From positions 1 to 5,195 of the forward strand of contig CALEJY010000101.1 of assembly GCA_937898445.1 (NCBI GenBank): a stretch of 5,195 nucleotides of DNA, given 5' to 3'. The notes under the pieces are model-generated. The model did not search any database, was not told the DNA's origin, and saw nothing but the letters and a program-made list of their open reading frames with translations. Origin of the DNA: an uncultured Candidatus Melainabacteria bacterium. GTDB taxonomy: Bacteria; Cyanobacteriota; Vampirovibrionia; Gastranaerophilales; Gastranaerophilaceae. The position numbers were made by a program, and so were the translations under genes. Below are positions 1-5,195 of this stretch, piece after piece; the stretch's first letter is position 1; the number at the start of each line of letters is the position of its first letter.

Positions 1-6
1 ACGGAC

Positions 7-34
7 TTTTCACGTTTCACTTCTCACTTTTCAC
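7..34. repeat. Four tandem degenerate heptamers (consensus TTTTCAC)
   Basis: Four 7-bp units follow one another without gaps: TTTTCAC at 7-13, GTTTCAC at 14-20, TTCTCAC at 21-27 and TTTTCAC at 28-34. The first and last are identical, and the middle two each differ from the consensus by one base. The array lies 19 bp beyond the etfA stop codon and near the left edge, so it may extend outside the window. On the etfA-sense strand the units read GTGAAAA-like. Short tandem heptanucleotide repeats are a known class in cyanobacterial genomes, but membership of that class is inference. The array shows no hairpin and does not look like a terminator. Confidence 0.7.
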
Positions 35-53
35 TAAGAAAAACAAACAACCT

Positions 54-1043
54 CTAAACATCTAAAGTTTCTACCAATTTTGGCAAAACTTCAAACACAT
101 CTCCAACAAAAGCATAATCCGCATATTCAAATATTGGTGCGTTTTTATCTGTGTTTATTGCAATAATTTTATCGCTATCTTGCATTCCCACAATATGCTG
201 AATTGCACCTGATATTCCACACGCAATATACAGTTTCGGAGTTACAGTCTTACCCGTCTGCCCAACCTGCATATCAACAGTCGCAAGCCCCATATCAACC
301 GCTCCACGACTAGCCCCAACACTTGCACCTATTTTTTCGGCAAAATTTTTCAACAATTCAAATCCTGCCTCGTTTTTCATTCCCTTACCGCCGGCAACAA
401 TAATATTTGCGCTATCAAGTGAATTAATTTCTGATTGAACATCTTTAGCAAAATCAACAAATTCAACCTTTTTTTGCACATCTTCAATTTCAGGATTAAT
501 ATAAATATATTCTGCATTTTTAACAACATTTTCCACCATCGGCTTAAACACCTTCGGTCTAACTGTTGCCATTTGTGGAGTCGCTTTACAAAGAATAGTA
601 GCCATCAATTTCCCGCCAAAAGTCGGACGTGTCGCAGCCAACATCCCTTTTTCATTGATATCCAACTCAATACAATCTGCCGTCAAACCTGTATGCAGTT
701 TAGCAGCCAATCTCGGTGCTAAATCCCTTCCTTGAGTAGTCGCACCATACAAAATTATATCCGGCTTAACAGAATTGATAATATTCAACGCAGCAATCGA
801 AAACAATTCTGTAGAATAATGCGTGAAACGGTTGTTTTCAGCAACATAAACCTTATCAATACCTGAATTTTGAAACGCTTCTTTAAAATTAGCTGCTAAA
901 TCGTTTTTACATATCAAAAGCGCAGAAACAGTCGCATTATTTAACTTTTTAGCTAATTCTTGAGCTTTATTTGCCAACTCAAAAACAACGGTATGAAGGT
1001 AATTGTCTTGCGTAACTTGCGCATAAATCATAATTTCGGACAT
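54..1043 (-). CDS. etfA: Electron transfer flavoprotein subunit alpha (EtfA)
   Basis: This is the large subunit of the soluble ETF heterodimer. It holds the FAD that shuttles electrons between dehydrogenases and an acceptor such as an acyl-CoA dehydrogenase, a quinone reductase or another flavoenzyme. The 329-residue length is normal. The N-terminal Rossmann-like ETF domain covers about residues 3-190 and includes ILYGATTQGRDLAPRLA (97-113). The C-terminal FAD-binding domain covers about 205-325 and carries the classical motifs: VAGGKG (216-221), GASRGAVD (243-250), VGQTGKTV (260-267), CGISGAIQH (275-283), INTDKNAPIF (296-305) and ADY (308-310). No iron-sulfur extension is present at the N-terminus, unlike the longer ferredoxin-fused EtfA forms. 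The start ATG directly abuts the etfB stop codon and has a GGAGG ribosome site inside etfB, which fixes it. Stop is TAG. The family assignment is certain; the electron donor and acceptor cannot be read from this window. Confidence 0.97.
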   Translation of the reverse strand: MSEIMIYAQVTQDNYLHTVVFELANKAQELAKKLNNATVSALLICKNDLAANFKEAFQNSGIDKVYVAENNRFTHYSTELFSIAALNIINSVKPDIILYGATTQGRDLAPRLAAKLHTGLTADCIELDINEKGMLAATRPTFGGKLMATILCKATPQMATVRPKVFKPMVENVVKNAEYIYINPEIEDVQKKVEFVDFAKDVQSEINSLDSANIIVAGGKGMKNEAGFELLKNFAEKIGASVGASRGAVDMGLATVDMQVGQTGKTVTPKLYIACGISGAIQHIVGMQDSDKIIAINTDKNAPIFEYADYAFVGDVFEVLPKLVETLDV

Positions 1044-1823
1044 TTATACAATTCCTCCAAACTCTTTAATTTTAGCTAACAACTCATCACTATTTTCAAC
1101 AAAGATGCAATCTTCTCTATTTTTTAGTGGTCGAAATGCCTTACTAACAAATGTCGGAGAACCTTTGATACCAGCATCTTCCGGAGTTAAACCGATATCT
1201 TCCATTGACAATTTTTCAATCTCAATATTTTGCGCCTTTTTAAAACCGTTAATTGTTGGGCGTGTAATGTTATCAAAGTTTTTAACTACACAAATCAATG
1301 CCGGAAATCCAATTTTTACGGTTTCAATCCCATCTTCCAATTCTCTTTGTGCATACATTGATTTTTCTTCTATTCTATCAATACTTTTAACGTAAGTTAC
1401 TTGCGGAATATCTAATTGTGCAGCAATTTCCGGTCCGGTTTGAGCCGTATCTCCATCAACGGCAAATTGCCCACAAATTATCAAATCAAAATCGGATAAT
1501 TTAGTTTTGACAGCAGCAGAAAGAGTTTTAGCAGTCGCATAAGTATCAGCACCTGCAAACTTTTTATCAGAAACCAAAACCGCCTTATCGCAACCCAATG
1601 CAATAGCTTTTCTCAAAATGTCTTCTGCCTGATTAGGTCCCATTGTAAGCACTGCAATTTCGACATCATTAAGACTTTTTTTAATCTGCAATGCTTTTTC
1701 TATCGCATAGACATCAAAAGGGTTGATGACACTTTCGACACCTTCCCTTTGAATAGTATTATTTACTGTCCACTTGATATCTGTTGTATCAGGGACTTGT
1801 TTTATACAAACAATTATTTTCAT
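1044..1823 (-). CDS. etfB: Electron transfer flavoprotein subunit beta (EtfB)
   Basis: This is the small ETF subunit (259 residues, a normal length), partner of EtfA encoded immediately downstream. Recognisable blocks are MKIIVCIKQVPDT at the N-terminus, NPFDVYAIEKAL (34-45), MGPNQAEDILRKAIALGCDKA (61-81), SDKKFAGADTYAT (85-97), CGQFAVDGDTAQTGPEIA (117-134) and ITRPTINGFKKA (186-197). The DGDTAQ-GP motif is typical of FixA-like and bifurcating ETFs, where this site binds a second FAD or NAD(H). Mitochondrial and Paracoccus-type ETFs have a different sequence here and bind AMP. That points to, but does not prove, a bifurcation-capable ETF. The ATG lies 8 bp after the stop of the upstream 60-residue ORF. 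Its Shine-Dalgarno (AAAGGC, overlapping that stop codon, with about 5 nt spacing) is weak and close, so translation may depend on coupling to the upstream ORF. Confidence 0.97.
   Translation of the reverse strand: MKIIVCIKQVPDTTDIKWTVNNTIQREGVESVINPFDVYAIEKALQIKKSLNDVEIAVLTMGPNQAEDILRKAIALGCDKAVLVSDKKFAGADTYATAKTLSAAVKTKLSDFDLIICGQFAVDGDTAQTGPEIAAQLDIPQVTYVKSIDRIEEKSMYAQRELEDGIETVKIGFPALICVVKNFDNITRPTINGFKKAQNIEIEKLSMEDIGLTPEDAGIKGSPTFVSKAFRPLKNREDCIFVENSDELLAKIKEFGGIV
1054..1058 (-). promoter_or_regulatory. etfA ribosome binding site embedded in etfB
   Basis: GGAGG on the minus strand lies 10 nt before the etfA ATG, entirely within the last codons of etfB, where it contributes to the C-terminal Gly-Gly-Ile-Val. 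The etfB TAA and the etfA ATG are directly adjacent. This arrangement suits coupled translation giving equal amounts of the two subunits, and it supports the chosen etfA start. Confidence 0.85.
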
Positions 1824-1831
1824 AAACGCCT

Positions 1832-2014
1832 TTATTTACGTTGTTGAGCAGCTTTTTGTCTTGCGTTTGTTTCTAACAACGCATTATAAGCCATCATGTA
1901 CATTGAACATTTTTTTACACTCGGCAAATACCAAGCACAACTTTCAAGCGTACAAACCTTATCTATATCAGAACCTGCTGACATCAACGGGCAATATGGA
2001 ATATCTTTAGCCAT
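1832..2014 (-). CDS. Small four-cysteine protein of unknown function (60 aa)
   Basis: I do not recognise a named family. The protein begins MAKDIPYCPLMSAGSD and has four cysteines, C8, C21, C26 and C36, spaced C-x12-C-x4-C-x9-C, within CPLMS, VCTLESCAWYLP and KKCSMY. The tail from about residue 47 is polar and basic (ends QKAAQQRK). There is no signal peptide or membrane segment, so it is probably cytosolic. Four well-spaced cysteines suggest a bound metal, either zinc or an iron-sulfur cluster. The spacing is not that of a bacterial 2[4Fe-4S] ferredoxin or of FixX. It looks like a real gene: a strong AAGGAG site lies 9 nt before the ATG, it fits exactly between the NfnA-like gene (13 bp) and etfB (8 bp), and the Cys pattern looks constrained. 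CPLMS/C-x4-C proteins occur among small uncharacterised proteins of anaerobes, from memory. Sitting between two flavoprotein genes, it may be an accessory electron carrier or an assembly factor; this is inference. Confidence 0.82.
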   Translation of the reverse strand: MAKDIPYCPLMSAGSDIDKVCTLESCAWYLPSVKKCSMYMMAYNALLETNARQKAAQQRK

Positions 2015-2023
2015 TTTTATTTT

Positions 2024-2029
2024 CTCCTT
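2024..2029 (-). promoter_or_regulatory. Ribosome binding site overlapping the upstream stop codon
   Basis: AAGGAG on the minus strand sits 9 nt before the ATG of the 60-residue ORF and shares bases with the TAA stop of the NfnA-like gene (read as TAAGGAG). It fixes the start of the small ORF and shows that it is meant to be translated, probably coupled to the upstream gene. Confidence 0.85.
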
Positions 2030-2867
2030 ATTTTGCTGCCTGTTTCAAAAGATTACAGTTTTCGCAGCGTTTCTTTTCCTGATCTTTATAAATTCTTGTT
2101 CTGTTAATAACTTCGTCAAAGTCAATCTTGTGAGCGTCAAAATCAGGTCCATCAACACAAGCGAACTTTGTTTCGCCACCAACAGTAACACGGCAAGCAC
2201 CACACATGCCTGTACCGTCAACCATGATAGGGTTCATACTAGCTTCAGTATAAATCCCTTTATCACGAGTTAAATCCGCCACTGCTCTCATCATTGGCAT
2301 AGGTCCAACGGCAATAGCATAATCAACTTTTTCATTTTTAATAATTCTATCCAAAACCTGAGTTACAAAGCCTTTTTCGCCAAGAGTTCCATCATCAGTA
2401 GTAATGAACAATTCTGTACAAGCGTTTTTCATCTTATCTTGCCAGAAAATTAAATCTTTATTTCTTGCCCCCATAATCATATAGACTTTGTTTCCGGCAT
2501 CTTTGAAAGCTTTTGCAATCAAATAACACGGAGCAGCTCCGTAACCACCGGCCAAACAAACAACTGTACCATATTTTTCAATATGAGTTGGTTGTCCTAA
2601 AGGTCCAACGATATCGTGAATTTCATCACCTTCATTTAATGATGCTAATAGTTTTGTAGAATAACCTACTGCCATGAAAACAAGTGTCAATTCACCTTTT
2701 TCCTTATCGACATCTGCAATAGTCAAAGGTACACGTTCACTGTTTTCATCAGCTCTAAATATTATAAACTGTCCTGCTTTGGCGTTTCTTACAACGTATG
2801 GAGCGTCAACCGTAATTTCAAATTGATTGGGACAAAGTTCTTTTTTGGATAAAATTTTGTATCCCAT
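2028..2867 (-). CDS. NfnA-like FAD/NAD(P)-binding [2Fe-2S] oxidoreductase subunit (sulfide/dihydroorotate dehydrogenase-like)
   Basis: This is a cytosolic flavin reductase subunit that moves electrons between NAD(P)H, FAD and a [2Fe-2S] cluster. It is 279 residues long, normal for NfnA/SudB. The FAD-binding barrel covers about residues 3-97, with RVPLTI (45-50) and VGPLGQP (87-93). The NAD-binding domain covers about 98-210, with CLAGGYGAAP (104-113) and VGPMPMMRAV (187-196). The C-terminal cluster loop is VDGTGMCGACRV (216-227) plus C237 in FACVDGPDFD. This Asp217/Cys222/Cys225/Cys237 pattern matches the unusual three-Cys, one-Asp cluster known from NfnA. It differs from the four-Cys PyrK cluster, so PyrK is the less likely reading. 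Position 109 is Tyr, where I recall Val in many relatives, and an extra CENC pair (268-271) lies near the C-terminus. NfnA normally works with NfnB, which is not encoded in this window. AAGGAG lies 10 nt before the ATG. The gene heads the tight cluster with the small Cys protein and etfBA. Confidence 0.9.
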   Translation of the reverse strand: MGYKILSKKELCPNQFEITVDAPYVVRNAKAGQFIIFRADENSERVPLTIADVDKEKGELTLVFMAVGYSTKLLASLNEGDEIHDIVGPLGQPTHIEKYGTVVCLAGGYGAAPCYLIAKAFKDAGNKVYMIMGARNKDLIFWQDKMKNACTELFITTDDGTLGEKGFVTQVLDRIIKNEKVDYAIAVGPMPMMRAVADLTRDKGIYTEASMNPIMVDGTGMCGACRVTVGGETKFACVDGPDFDAHKIDFDEVINRTRIYKDQEKKRCENCNLLKQAAK

Positions 2868-2894
2868 AATATAAATTCTCCTTCTTATATTGAT

Positions 2895-2923
2895 ATTATA
2901 TAAAAATTTTCGTTATTCTGCAA
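2895..2923 (-). promoter_or_regulatory. Possible internal promoter for the NfnA-like/etfBA cluster
   Basis: On the minus strand, a consensus -10 hexamer TATAAT (2900-2895) is preceded at exactly 17 bp by TTGCAG (2923-2918), which matches only the TTG of the -35 consensus. Transcription would start near 2888 and give a leader of about 20 nt that contains the AAGGAG site of the next gene. The -35 lies inside the last codons of the kinase gene. AT-rich DNA produces TATAAT by chance, so this is tentative. Confidence 0.38.
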
Positions 2924-3959
2924 CTACATATTTATAATTAGGATTTTCTTTCAACTTTTCTTCAATTTGTTCAAAAGTCAAAAGACCTTGAGTTGCACCA
3001 AATTCAGAAACAACGCCTGATGAATTTACTGATGCGTACATCAAAGCTTTTCCGATATTTTTATCAGTTCTGCCTAATGCGCCACAGAATGTTGAGGCGA
3101 AAGCATCTCCGGCACCCAATGTAGAAACAACAGGACCTTCAAAGCAAGGACAATAGTAATAATGTTCTCCATCATAAGCATAAGCCCCCTTCCCGCCATC
3201 AGTAATAACAATGATTTGATAATCTCTGATTTTCAACTTTTTAAACATTTCTTTAATATCAGGGTGAATAAGTTCTTCTGAAAATTTTTCGTCTCTAGTA
3301 TCAGGGCGAACCTGAATTTGCGTAGCCATAGAAGCTTCTTCCTTATTCATTACAACGATATTAGCGTTTGCAAGAATTTTCTTGATATAATTAAAACCTT
3401 TTTTAATACTTGAAGAACCTGCATTAAAGCAAACATAAACATTGTTTTCATTCGCAAAATTTGCGATATCGTCAAGAATTTTTGTACTATCGCCATTCAT
3501 CGGCGCAATATACAACAATTTTGCATTCTTAATCGCATCAAAATTTATATCGGATTTCTTAATTTTGGCATTTGCACCACGATGAGCAAGAACAGTTCTA
3601 TCACCCTGAAAACTTACTAAAATAATAGAAAAACCTGTACTCAATGCTTTGTCTTGAACAATATTGGACAAATCAACCTTTTTATTTTCAAAAGATGACA
3701 AAATACCTTCTGAATAAATATCGTCACCAATTTTAAATATCGCACTTGTTTTAAAACCTAAATTAGCAAAGTTTACGGCAGTATTAACGCCACCACCGCC
3801 AACTTGTGAATCGAAATCAGAAATCTCAACTTTCGCACCATACGGATAACTCATAAATTCTGATTTTTTATTTTTTGTATATACAGAAACAATATTTGCA
3901 TCGTCACTCTCAACGAAAACATCCATTGTCGCACTTCCGATTGTTATAACATCGCACAT
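2913..3959 (-). CDS. PfkB/ribokinase-family carbohydrate (or nucleoside) kinase
   Basis: This is an ATP-dependent cytosolic kinase of the PfkB fold, 348 residues (usual range about 300-350). The N-terminal strand VITIGSATMDVF (4-15) is the substrate-side start of the fold. The glycine-rich signature GGGGVNTAVNFANLG (54-68) closes over the sugar. MNKEEA (204-209) matches the NxxE metal/phosphate motif (Asn205, Glu208). VITDGGKGAYAY (251-262) belongs to the nucleotide site. STLGAGDAFASTFCGAL (279-295) is the second PfkB signature, with GAGD at 282-285 (anion hole and catalytic base Asp285). Ser279 and Leu281 replace the more usual Asp and Thr of DTTGAGD. The substrate cannot be assigned; ribokinase-, fructokinase- and nucleoside-kinase-like roles are all possible. 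GGAGG lies 8 nt before the ATG. The gene lies 45 bp upstream of the NfnA-like gene, on the same strand and with no visible terminator between them, so co-transcription is likely. Confidence 0.93.
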   Translation of the reverse strand: MCDVITIGSATMDVFVESDDANIVSVYTKNKKSEFMSYPYGAKVEISDFDSQVGGGGVNTAVNFANLGFKTSAIFKIGDDIYSEGILSSFENKKVDLSNIVQDKALSTGFSIILVSFQGDRTVLAHRGANAKIKKSDINFDAIKNAKLLYIAPMNGDSTKILDDIANFANENNVYVCFNAGSSSIKKGFNYIKKILANANIVVMNKEEASMATQIQVRPDTRDEKFSEELIHPDIKEMFKKLKIRDYQIIVITDGGKGAYAYDGEHYYYCPCFEGPVVSTLGAGDAFASTFCGALGRTDKNIGKALMYASVNSSGVVSEFGATQGLLTFEQIEEKLKENPNYKYVVAE

Positions 3960-3990
3960 CTTCTTATCCTCCAGTTGATTTCAGCTTAGC

Positions 3991-4008
3991 ACAAAAAATA
4001 TTTTTTGT
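3991..4008. promoter_or_regulatory. Perfect 18-bp AT-rich palindrome, possible operator
   Basis: ACAAAAAATATTTTTTGT is a perfect inverted repeat (9+9, no spacer) centred 40 bp upstream of the kinase start codon. The flanking bases do not continue the symmetry. Its place in the 5' region of the kinase gene suits a dimeric repressor site. It is too loop-free and A/T-only to be a good terminator. Low base complexity means chance cannot be excluded, so the regulatory role is inference. Confidence 0.35.
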
Positions 4009-4044
4009 TAATTTATATTAATACATATCAAAAAAAATTTTGTT

Positions 4045-4072
4045 TTGACTTAAAATAAGTATATTATATACA
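4045..4072 (+). promoter_or_regulatory. Possible promoter of the divergent plus-strand gene
   Basis: TTGACT (4045-4050) matches five of six bases of the -35 consensus. After 16 bp comes TATACA (4067-4072), a weak -10 inside the run TATTATATACA. Transcription from this -10 would begin around 4079, leaving a very short leader that barely includes the ribosome site at 4078-4082. That is the main argument against it. An alternative -10 at TATTAT (4062-4067) is too close to the -35. The 132-bp gap (3960-4091) must hold start signals for both divergent genes; I see no convincing -35/-10 pair for the kinase direction. Confidence 0.3.
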
Positions 4073-4077
4073 TTTCT

Positions 4078-4082
4078 AAGGA
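4078..4082 (+). promoter_or_regulatory. Ribosome binding site of the plus-strand gene
   Basis: AAGGA lies 9 nt before the ATG at 4092. An in-frame TAA at 4077-4079, five codons upstream, excludes a nearby upstream start, so this site and the ATG define the N-terminus. Confidence 0.75.
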
Positions 4083-4091
4083 ATTAAGATT

Positions 4092-5195
4092 ATGAAAATA
4101 AATAAAATTACCCCACAACTATTCTCTACACAGAGATTTAACTCAAAATCACAAAACAATAACAACTCACAACAAACAACAAATTATTCATATAATCCAA
4201 TCGCATATAAAGATTACAATATCAATTTCACGGCGAGATTATTCAGAACTCCGGCAAACTTTTACGAGCAACCGTTCAACAAAAACGGAATGCCGGAAAC
4301 AATGAAAAACTACTTGTTTGATGATTATGAAGACAGACAAAACATGCCACCTGCACAGATGATGAAACTCGTTTTTGACGATATTAATATTGCAGACAAT
4401 GTAGAAGATGTAAAAGAATTGTACCCAAATGAACCACTATTCAAGAACTTGAGAGATGTCAAAGACAGAAAATCAAGAAACGGAGTTCTTGCAGAAATCG
4501 CTCTAATGAAACAACCGGACAAATCTCTATTCAAAAACGGTAAAGACGATTTAGGATTATATTTGGTTAAAAAGATTTACCTTGAAGGAAAAACATTAAA
4601 AGAAATCAACAAAGATTTCGAAAAAGATATATCAGTCTATTACAAGGGATTAAGCCCAATTCAATACGAAACTCTTTCTGCTTACGGAATAAAATACCCA
4701 AATAGCGCATTTTGGAAATCATTTACCGCAACAAGAGAAGATTTTCCATACGAATACAAACCACGAAAAGCTGTTTCACCTCGAGCAACTTCTACCCATA
4801 CTACAAATTCAACTCCTCACCACAAAGTGGAAAAGAAAAAGTTTGATGATGTAAAAGATTGGGAAATCGACAAACTTGCAGATGCAATGGTCAAAGGGAA
4901 AGGGAATTCCGACGAAACCAAAAAACGCTTGAGAAAAAGTAACATAAGAGATGACGAATCCCTAAATTTCGTCGCTAAATATATGGGCGAAATAAATTCA
5001 ATCGTTTTGGACAGAATGCACGTTTCTGACGAAATGAAATCATATTTCAATTCTCCTGACAAAATGAATAGAACTCAGCAAGAAAAATTTACAAATTTCT
5101 GGCAAAACCCTGAAATGAACAAACTTCAATCAGTTCTAATGAAAGACACAATCAAATTATTCTTTAACGAATATGGCGCAGATGGCAACAACGAA
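4092..5195 (+). CDS. Hypothetical protein, Asn/Gln-rich N-terminus, 3' end beyond window
   Basis: The reading frame is open from ATG 4092 to the last base (368 codons, no stop), so the C-terminus is missing. I recognise no enzymatic domain. Residues 1-44 are polar and probably disordered, with a Gln/Asn/Ser/Thr stretch at 21-35. They are followed by INFTARLF (44-51), a short segment I recall near the N-terminus of many Gastranaerophilales proteins. Residues about 52-215 are mixed helical, with LYLVKKIYLEGKTLKEINKD at 156-175 and a Trp/Phe/Tyr-rich end (FWKSF 197-201, FPYEY 208-212). A Ser/Thr/Pro/His linker (about 213-236) leads to a charged, probably helical segment (about 237-368). No signal peptide or membrane helix is seen, so a cytosolic location is the default. 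Two minus-strand frames inside it are antisense shadows. The gene is divergent from the kinase operon, and nothing links their functions. It is surely coding; the function is unknown. Confidence 0.88.
   Translation, partial: MKINKITPQLFSTQRFNSKSQNNNNSQQTTNYSYNPIAYKDYNINFTARLFRTPANFYEQPFNKNGMPETMKNYLFDDYEDRQNMPPAQMMKLVFDDINIADNVEDVKELYPNEPLFKNLRDVKDRKSRNGVLAEIALMKQPDKSLFKNGKDDLGLYLVKKIYLEGKTLKEINKDFEKDISVYYKGLSPIQYETLSAYGIKYPNSAFWKSFTATREDFPYEYKPRKAVSPRATSTHTTNSTPHHKVEKKKFDDVKDWEIDKLADAMVKGKGNSDETKKRLRKSNIRDDESLNFVAKYMGEINSIVLDRMHVSDEMKSYFNSPDKMNRTQQEKFTNFWQNPEMNKLQSVLMKDTIKLFFNEYGADGNNE

Noticed and set aside
1..53. Terminator downstream of etfA
   Set aside because: No G/C-stabilised hairpin followed by a T run is visible on the minus strand in these 53 bases; transcription may continue out of the window.
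435..722. Plus-strand 95-codon open frame
   Set aside because: It lies antisense inside etfA, has a composition biased by the opposite strand, and lacks a recognisable domain. It is a shadow of a certain gene.
1105..1395. Plus-strand 96-codon open frame
   Set aside because: It lies antisense inside etfB, whose motifs are unambiguous.
1832..2014. 60-residue ORF as a ferredoxin or FixX
   Set aside because: Its cysteine spacing, C-x12-C-x4-C-x9-C, lacks the CxxCxxCxxxCP pattern of these proteins.
1774..2273. Two overlapping plus-strand open frames (1774-2010 and 1896-2273)
   Set aside because: They run antisense to etfB, the 60-residue Cys protein and the NfnA-like gene. The minus-strand genes have matching ribosome sites and family motifs.
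2028..2867. Assignment as PyrK (dihydroorotate dehydrogenase electron transfer subunit)
   Set aside because: The cluster loop has three Cys and one Asp in the VDGTGMCGAC context of NfnA/sulfide dehydrogenase proteins, and no pyr genes are nearby.
4028..4048. TCAAAA...TTTTGA inverted repeat as a terminator or operator
   Set aside because: It has only six paired bases with an A/T-only interior and asymmetric flanks, as expected by chance in this AT-rich gap.
4325..5062. Two minus-strand open frames (4325-4534 and 4817-5062)
   Set aside because: Both lie inside the continuous 368-codon plus-strand frame, which has a ribosome site and a plausible protein composition.

Overview
This is an AT-rich bacterial window. 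Five genes are packed head to tail on the minus strand (about 3959 down to 54), and one divergent plus-strand gene starts at 4092 and runs off the right edge. Good Shine-Dalgarno sequences precede five of the six starts (etfB has only a weak one), so this is ordinary bacterial coding DNA. No mobile element, RNA gene or CRISPR array is visible. The best guess for the source is an anaerobic, probably gut-associated bacterium. The electron-transfer genes are of the type found in anaerobes. The plus-strand protein has an Asn/Gln-rich N-terminus followed by an 'NFTARL' segment, which I recall from many uncharacterised proteins of Gastranaerophilales (Melainabacteria/Vampirovibrionia, non-photosynthetic relatives of Cyanobacteria). 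That assignment rests on memory and is not proven here.

Layout in transcription order on the minus strand: (1) a PfkB/ribokinase-family sugar or nucleoside kinase, 3959-2913; (2) after 45 bp, a flavin and [2Fe-2S] NAD(P)H-oxidoreductase subunit of the NfnA/sulfide dehydrogenase type, 2867-2028; (3) after 13 bp, an unrecognised 60-residue four-cysteine protein, 2014-1832; (4) after 8 bp, etfB, 1823-1044; (5) with no gap, etfA, 1043-54. Genes 2 to 5 look like one translationally linked unit. A possible internal promoter (TTGCAG-17 bp-TATAAT) lies between genes 1 and 2. Positions 1-53 hold four tandem degenerate heptamers and no clear terminator.

How the genes may work together: EtfB and EtfA form the electron-transfer flavoprotein heterodimer, and EtfB carries the DGDTAQ-GP motif typical of FixA-like and bifurcating ETFs. 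The NfnA-like subunit normally pairs with a large subunit (NfnB, glutamate-synthase-like) to couple NADH, NADPH and ferredoxin, but no such partner is encoded here. An orphan NfnA-like subunit, a small Cys protein and EtfBA in one tight operon suggest a flavin-based electron-transfer module of unusual composition. This is the most interesting point of the window.

The 132-bp divergent intergenic region (3960-4091) is very AT-rich. It contains a perfect 18-bp palindrome upstream of the kinase gene and a TTGACT element upstream of the plus-strand gene. The plus-strand gene encodes at least 368 residues of unknown function.
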